Shown one piece after another: positions 60,993 through 64,000 of a stretch of 64,000 bases of DNA. The notes beneath the pieces were generated by a model. That model was given only the letters and a program-made list of their open reading frames with translations. It was not told the DNA's origin and made no database searches. This stretch comes from Rouxiella sp. S1S-2 (GTDB taxonomy: Bacteria > Pseudomonadota > Gammaproteobacteria > Enterobacterales > Enterobacteriaceae). The position numbers were made by a program, and so were the translations under genes. The stretch is from positions 496,001-560,000 of the forward strand of contig NZ_WFKL01000001.1 in NCBI RefSeq assembly GCF_009208105.1, read 5' to 3'. The first letter of the stretch is position 1. Every line of letters begins with the position of its first letter.

Positions 60993-62318
60993 ATGAATCA
61001 CAATCTAAAGAACAATAATATCAGGCGGGTGTTAGGGCTTGTCGGTCTGATACTGGCCGCAGCGGGCATGGTGAATGCGCACGCAACAGAGCAGCCTAGG
61101 TCAACGAAGGTCGCCGACAAAAAACCGCAGTTGCCTATGAATCTCGAATTTTTTGATGCACCGATAAACTTGATCCTGCAGGCACTGGCCGATCATCAAC
61201 AGGTGAATTTAATCATCGGGCAGGGCGTGGAGGGACGATTGAGCCTGCGGTTAAAGGCGATTGCGTGGCAGCAGGCGATGGACGTGGTAATGCGCATGGG
61301 CAAGCTGACCAGCCAGCGACAGGGCAACGTGTTGATGATCTTTCCCGAGTCGGAGCTGCTGCACCAGCAGCAAAAAAAGGCCGAGCAGGCCGAACGGCAA
61401 AAATTGGCACGCCCGCTAGTGAGCACAACGTTGGCGCTAAAGCACGCCGACGTTACGACGGTGGCTGCGCAGCTTAATGCTCAAAAGGGCAGCTTGCTCT
61501 CACCGCGGGCGATAGTCAGCGCCGATTTACGCACCAACCAACTGCTGATCCGCGATGCACCGTCGGAGCTGAAGAATGCGCAGGCCTGGGTCGAGGCGAT
61601 GGACTTGCCTATTCAGCAGGTTCAGCTCGCGGCGCACATTGTGACCATGAACAGCGACAGCCTGCGCGAGCTGGGCGTGCGTTGGGGGATAAATCGTCCG
61701 TCAGAGGCGGTGAAATCGTCGCTGGTGGGGGACGTGAGCATTGGGCAGGCGGTAGAAAACCCGATTCTCAGCGCCGGTTTTACGCTGGCGCGCATCGGAG
61801 AAAGGTTGCTGACACTTGAACTGAGCGCCCTGGAACAGCAGGACCAGGTTGAAATCATCGCCAGCCCGCGTCTGATGACCGCTAATATGCAAACCGCGAG
61901 CATCAAGCAGGGCACTGAAATACCTTATCAGGTGTCGAGCGGTGCCAGCGGCAGTACATCTATCGAATTTAAGGAGGCAGTGCTGGGCATGGAGGTCACA
62001 CCCAAGATTTTACCCAATGGCGCCATCACTCTGGCGCTGCAAATAAGCCAGAACATGCCGGGGCGTAAAATAAAGCAGGCGGAGGGGGAAGCGCTGTCGA
62101 TTGATAAGCAGGAAATTAAAACGCAAGTCACGGTGAAAGACGGCGAGACATTGGTATTAGGCGGTATTTTTCAGCAACAGGGTATAAACACAGAGAATAA
62201 AGTACCGGGTTTAGGCAATATTCCCTTGATAGGTGGGCTGTTTAAACAACAATCTATGCATGACCAACGTCGCGAATTGGTGATTTTTATCACCCCAACG
62301 TTAATCAACAGCCAATAA
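60993..62318 (+). CDS. hofQ: HofQ, secretin for DNA uptake
   Basis: The 441-residue outer-membrane secretin (E. coli 412) has a signal peptide (RRVLGLVGLILAAAGMVNAHA), an N0 and an N1-like domain (NLEFFDAPINLILQALADHQQVNLII; STTLALKHADVTTVAAQLNA) and the secretin core with EIIASPRLMTANMQTASIKQGTEIPYQ, EVTPKILPNGAITLALQISQN and VPGLGNIPLIGGLFKQQS. It would form the DNA pore. I start at 60993 (AGG upstream), not five codons earlier. Last gene of hofMNOPQ. Confidence 0.93.
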   Translation: MNHNLKNNNIRRVLGLVGLILAAAGMVNAHATEQPRSTKVADKKPQLPMNLEFFDAPINLILQALADHQQVNLIIGQGVEGRLSLRLKAIAWQQAMDVVMRMGKLTSQRQGNVLMIFPESELLHQQQKKAEQAERQKLARPLVSTTLALKHADVTTVAAQLNAQKGSLLSPRAIVSADLRTNQLLIRDAPSELKNAQAWVEAMDLPIQQVQLAAHIVTMNSDSLRELGVRWGINRPSEAVKSSLVGDVSIGQAVENPILSAGFTLARIGERLLTLELSALEQQDQVEIIASPRLMTANMQTASIKQGTEIPYQVSSGASGSTSIEFKEAVLGMEVTPKILPNGAITLALQISQNMPGRKIKQAEGEALSIDKQEIKTQVTVKDGETLVLGGIFQQQGINTENKVPGLGNIPLIGGLFKQQSMHDQRRELVIFITPTLINSQ

Positions 62319-62681
62319 GCAGCAAAAGTTTGGGTATACTGTCTGACTGAAACCGCACAATAACGTTGAGCGTATGCAACTTTTTGTGTCTTGAAAGGCT
62401 TCTGAGTTTGACGCTGCGGCAGATTTAGCTTACAAGGGTTACCGAATTGAGCACCGAGATTTTTTTAATGCCAGCGCGCCGATAAAAACGTATGGTTTCC
62501 CTCCTGCGGAGCGCTAAGTAGTTACATGTAGTTTATTCGGTTGCCAAACTACCAGGAGTGTTGAGATAATTTTCATCTGATCTCGCACTATCGCTCATGA
62601 GGTTTCAGTTTAGGTCCCGCCGCTGATGTGATTGGCGGGGCGGGTTATCATCAACGAATTGTCTTAGTAATACCGAAAAAC
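62319..62681. other. hofQ-aroK intergenic region
   Basis: About 360 bp with no supported gene. It should hold the aroKB promoters. The last 12 bases before the aroK ATG (TACCGAAAAAC) are the same as in E. coli. I see no clear hairpin or operator. Confidence 0.5.
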
Positions 62682-63203
62682 ATGGCAGAGAAACGCAATA
62701 TCTTTCTGGTTGGGCCTATGGGTGCCGGCAAAAGCACTATTGGTCGACAGTTAGCTCAACAACTCAATATGGAGTTTTTTGACTCCGATCACGAAATTGA
62801 GCGACGTACCGGAGCTGATGTGGGCTGGGTATTTGATTTGGAAGGTGAGGAAGGATTCCGCGACCGCGAAGAGAAAGTGATCAACGAGCTCACCGAAAAA
62901 CAAGGCATCGTTCTGGCAACTGGTGGCGGATCCGTGAAATCACGTGAAACGCGTAACCGCTTGTCAGCCCGCGGCGTCGTCGTATATTTAGAAACTACAA
63001 TTGAAAAACAGCTGGCACGTACTCAACGTGACAAGAAACGTCCTTTGTTGCAGGTGAGTTCTCCGCCACGTGAAGTGCTTGAAGCACTTGCGGCAGAGCG
63101 CAACCCGCTGTACGAAGAGATAGCGGACGTGACAATCCGTACTGACGACCAAAGCGCCAAAGTTGTTGCTAATCAAATCATTAACATGATTGAAAGCAAT
63201 TAA
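62682..63203 (+). CDS. aroK: Shikimate kinase I
   Basis: The 173-residue P-loop kinase (same as E. coli AroK) phosphorylates shikimate at the 3-hydroxyl for aromatic amino-acid synthesis. Walker A GPMGAGKS (11-18), shikimate-binding [18 protein letters not shown] and GGGSVKS, and the lid [27 protein letters not shown] are all present. [11 protein letters not shown] matches E. coli exactly in the start. An 18-residue upstream extension is rejected. It lies 56 bp before aroB. Confidence 0.97.
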   Translation: MAEKRNIFLVGPMGAGKSTIGRQLAQQLNMEFFDSDHEIERRTGADVGWVFDLEGEEGFRDREEKVINELTEKQGIVLATGGGSVKSRETRNRLSARGVVVYLETTIEKQLARTQRDKKRPLLQVSSPPREVLEALAAERNPLYEEIADVTIRTDDQSAKVVANQIINMIESN

Positions 63204-63259
63204 TTTTGGTATTCCACCATAGCCTGAGGGTGTAAGTTAAGAAGGTCATTGAGCACGAC

Positions 63260-64000
63260 ATGGAGAGGATTACTGTAACGTTAGGGGAACGTAGTTATCC
63301 CATTACGATTGCCGCCGGATTGTTTAACGATCCGGCTTCTTTTATGCCTGTAAAGGCGGGTGATCAAGTCATGCTGGTTACAAACCAGACATTGGCACCT
63401 CTCTATCTGGACAAAGTTCGTTCAGTGCTGGAGCAGGCAGGCGTTCGTGTTGATCAGGTGATTCTGCCTGATGGCGAACAGTACAAATCCCTGTCTGTTC
63501 TTAATGAAGTTTTTTCGGCGTTACTGGAAAAACCTCATGGTCGTGATACCACGCTCATCGCGCTTGGCGGCGGTGTTGTGGGTGATTTGACCGGCTTTGC
63601 TGCGGCTAGCTATCAACGTGGTGTGCGCTTTATACAGGTGCCCACCACGCTGCTTTCTCAGGTTGACTCTTCCGTTGGGGGCAAAACTGCCGTCAACCAT
63701 CCGTTAGGCAAGAACATGATTGGGGCATTTTATCAACCTGCTTCGGTCGTGGTCGATGTAGACTGCCTGCGTACTCTGCCAGCGCGTGAACTTTCTTCTG
63801 GTCTGGCAGAGGTTATCAAATACGGCATTATTCTGGATGCCGATTTCTTCGTTTGGCTCGAGAACAACCTCGATGCACTGTTAGCGCTCGATATCACCGC
63901 GCTTTCTTACTGCATTCGTCGTTGCTGCGAGCTGAAAGCCGAGGTTGTGGCCGCTGATGAGCACGAACACGGCATGCGTGCCTTGCTCAATCTGGGTCAC
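63260..64000 (+). CDS. aroB: 3-dehydroquinate synthase, 5' part
   Basis: The first 247 codons run off the right edge. The NAD-dependent, zinc enzyme makes 3-dehydroquinate from DAHP. Seen are [26 protein letters not shown], the NAD loop [23 protein letters not shown], the substrate segment [39 protein letters not shown] (a zinc-ligand Glu) and, at the edge, LLNLGH, where the His is a zinc ligand. aroKB form the usual operon. Confidence 0.97.
   Translation, partial: MERITVTLGERSYPITIAAGLFNDPASFMPVKAGDQVMLVTNQTLAPLYLDKVRSVLEQAGVRVDQVILPDGEQYKSLSVLNEVFSALLEKPHGRDTTLIALGGGVVGDLTGFAAASYQRGVRFIQVPTTLLSQVDSSVGGKTAVNHPLGKNMIGAFYQPASVVVDVDCLRTLPARELSSGLAEVIKYGIILDADFFVWLENNLDALLALDITALSYCIRRCCELKAEVVAADEHEHGMRALLNLGH

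Overview
The window is a contiguous chromosomal segment of a gammaproteobacterium of the order Enterobacterales. Nearly every gene has a clear E. coli counterpart. The right two thirds follows the E. coli 75-76 min backbone: asd, glg, glp, mal, nfuA-gntX-bioH, feo, tex, greB, ompR-envZ, pckA, hslOR, igaA, nudE, mrcA, hof, aroKB. The deviations (rhamnose cluster beside yhgN, a malonate decarboxylase cluster between bioH and feo, no malT, no gntT, no feoC) suggest a non-E. coli lineage such as the Serratia/Rahnella/Rouxiella/Ewingella group. That assignment is inference only.

Layout. 1-6103: L-rhamnose uptake and catabolism (rhaT 3' end, rhaSR, rhaBADM) with a recognisable CRP/RhaS control region. 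6183-8107: yhgN and asd. 8508-17976: the glycogen cluster glgBXCAP. 18070-23597: glycerol-3-phosphate genes glpD, glpR, glpG and glpE, with an opposite-strand acyltransferase gene splitting glpE from glpG. 23949-28448: malPQ. 28486-30675: nfuA, gntX, bioH. 30920-31189: a small secreted DUF1471 protein behind a strongly structured leader. 31498-39672: a complete malonate decarboxylase cluster, mdcABCDEFGH plus mdcR. 39768-42349: feoAB without feoC. 42659-47993: tex, greB, ompR-envZ. 48106-50446: a FitAB-type toxin-antitoxin pair translationally coupled to pckA. 50639-58508: hslO, hslR, yrfG, igaA, nudE, mrcA. 58665-64000: the hof (pilMNOPQ-like) DNA-uptake genes, with hofO and hofP fused, then aroK and the start of aroB.

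Carbon storage and use dominate. GlgCABX and GlgP make and remobilise glycogen. MalPQ handles maltodextrins, including those released by GlgX. RhaBAD feeds dihydroxyacetone phosphate and GlpD feeds the same triose pool. Malonate decarboxylase allows growth on malonate via acetate, and PckA supplies gluconeogenesis from such C2/C3 sources. HofMNOPQ is the inner-membrane and secretin part of a competence-type DNA-uptake machine, and GntX is a ComF-like protein.

I found no rRNA, tRNA, insertion sequence, prophage or CRISPR array. I do not see a wholly new multi-gene system. The most unusual features are the toxin-antitoxin pair coupled to pckA, the HofO-HofP fusion, the FeoC-like cysteine tail on FeoB with feoC absent, the palindrome-rich mdc promoter, the structured leader before the DUF1471 gene, a G-quadruplex motif after envZ, and the acyltransferase splitting the glp genes.
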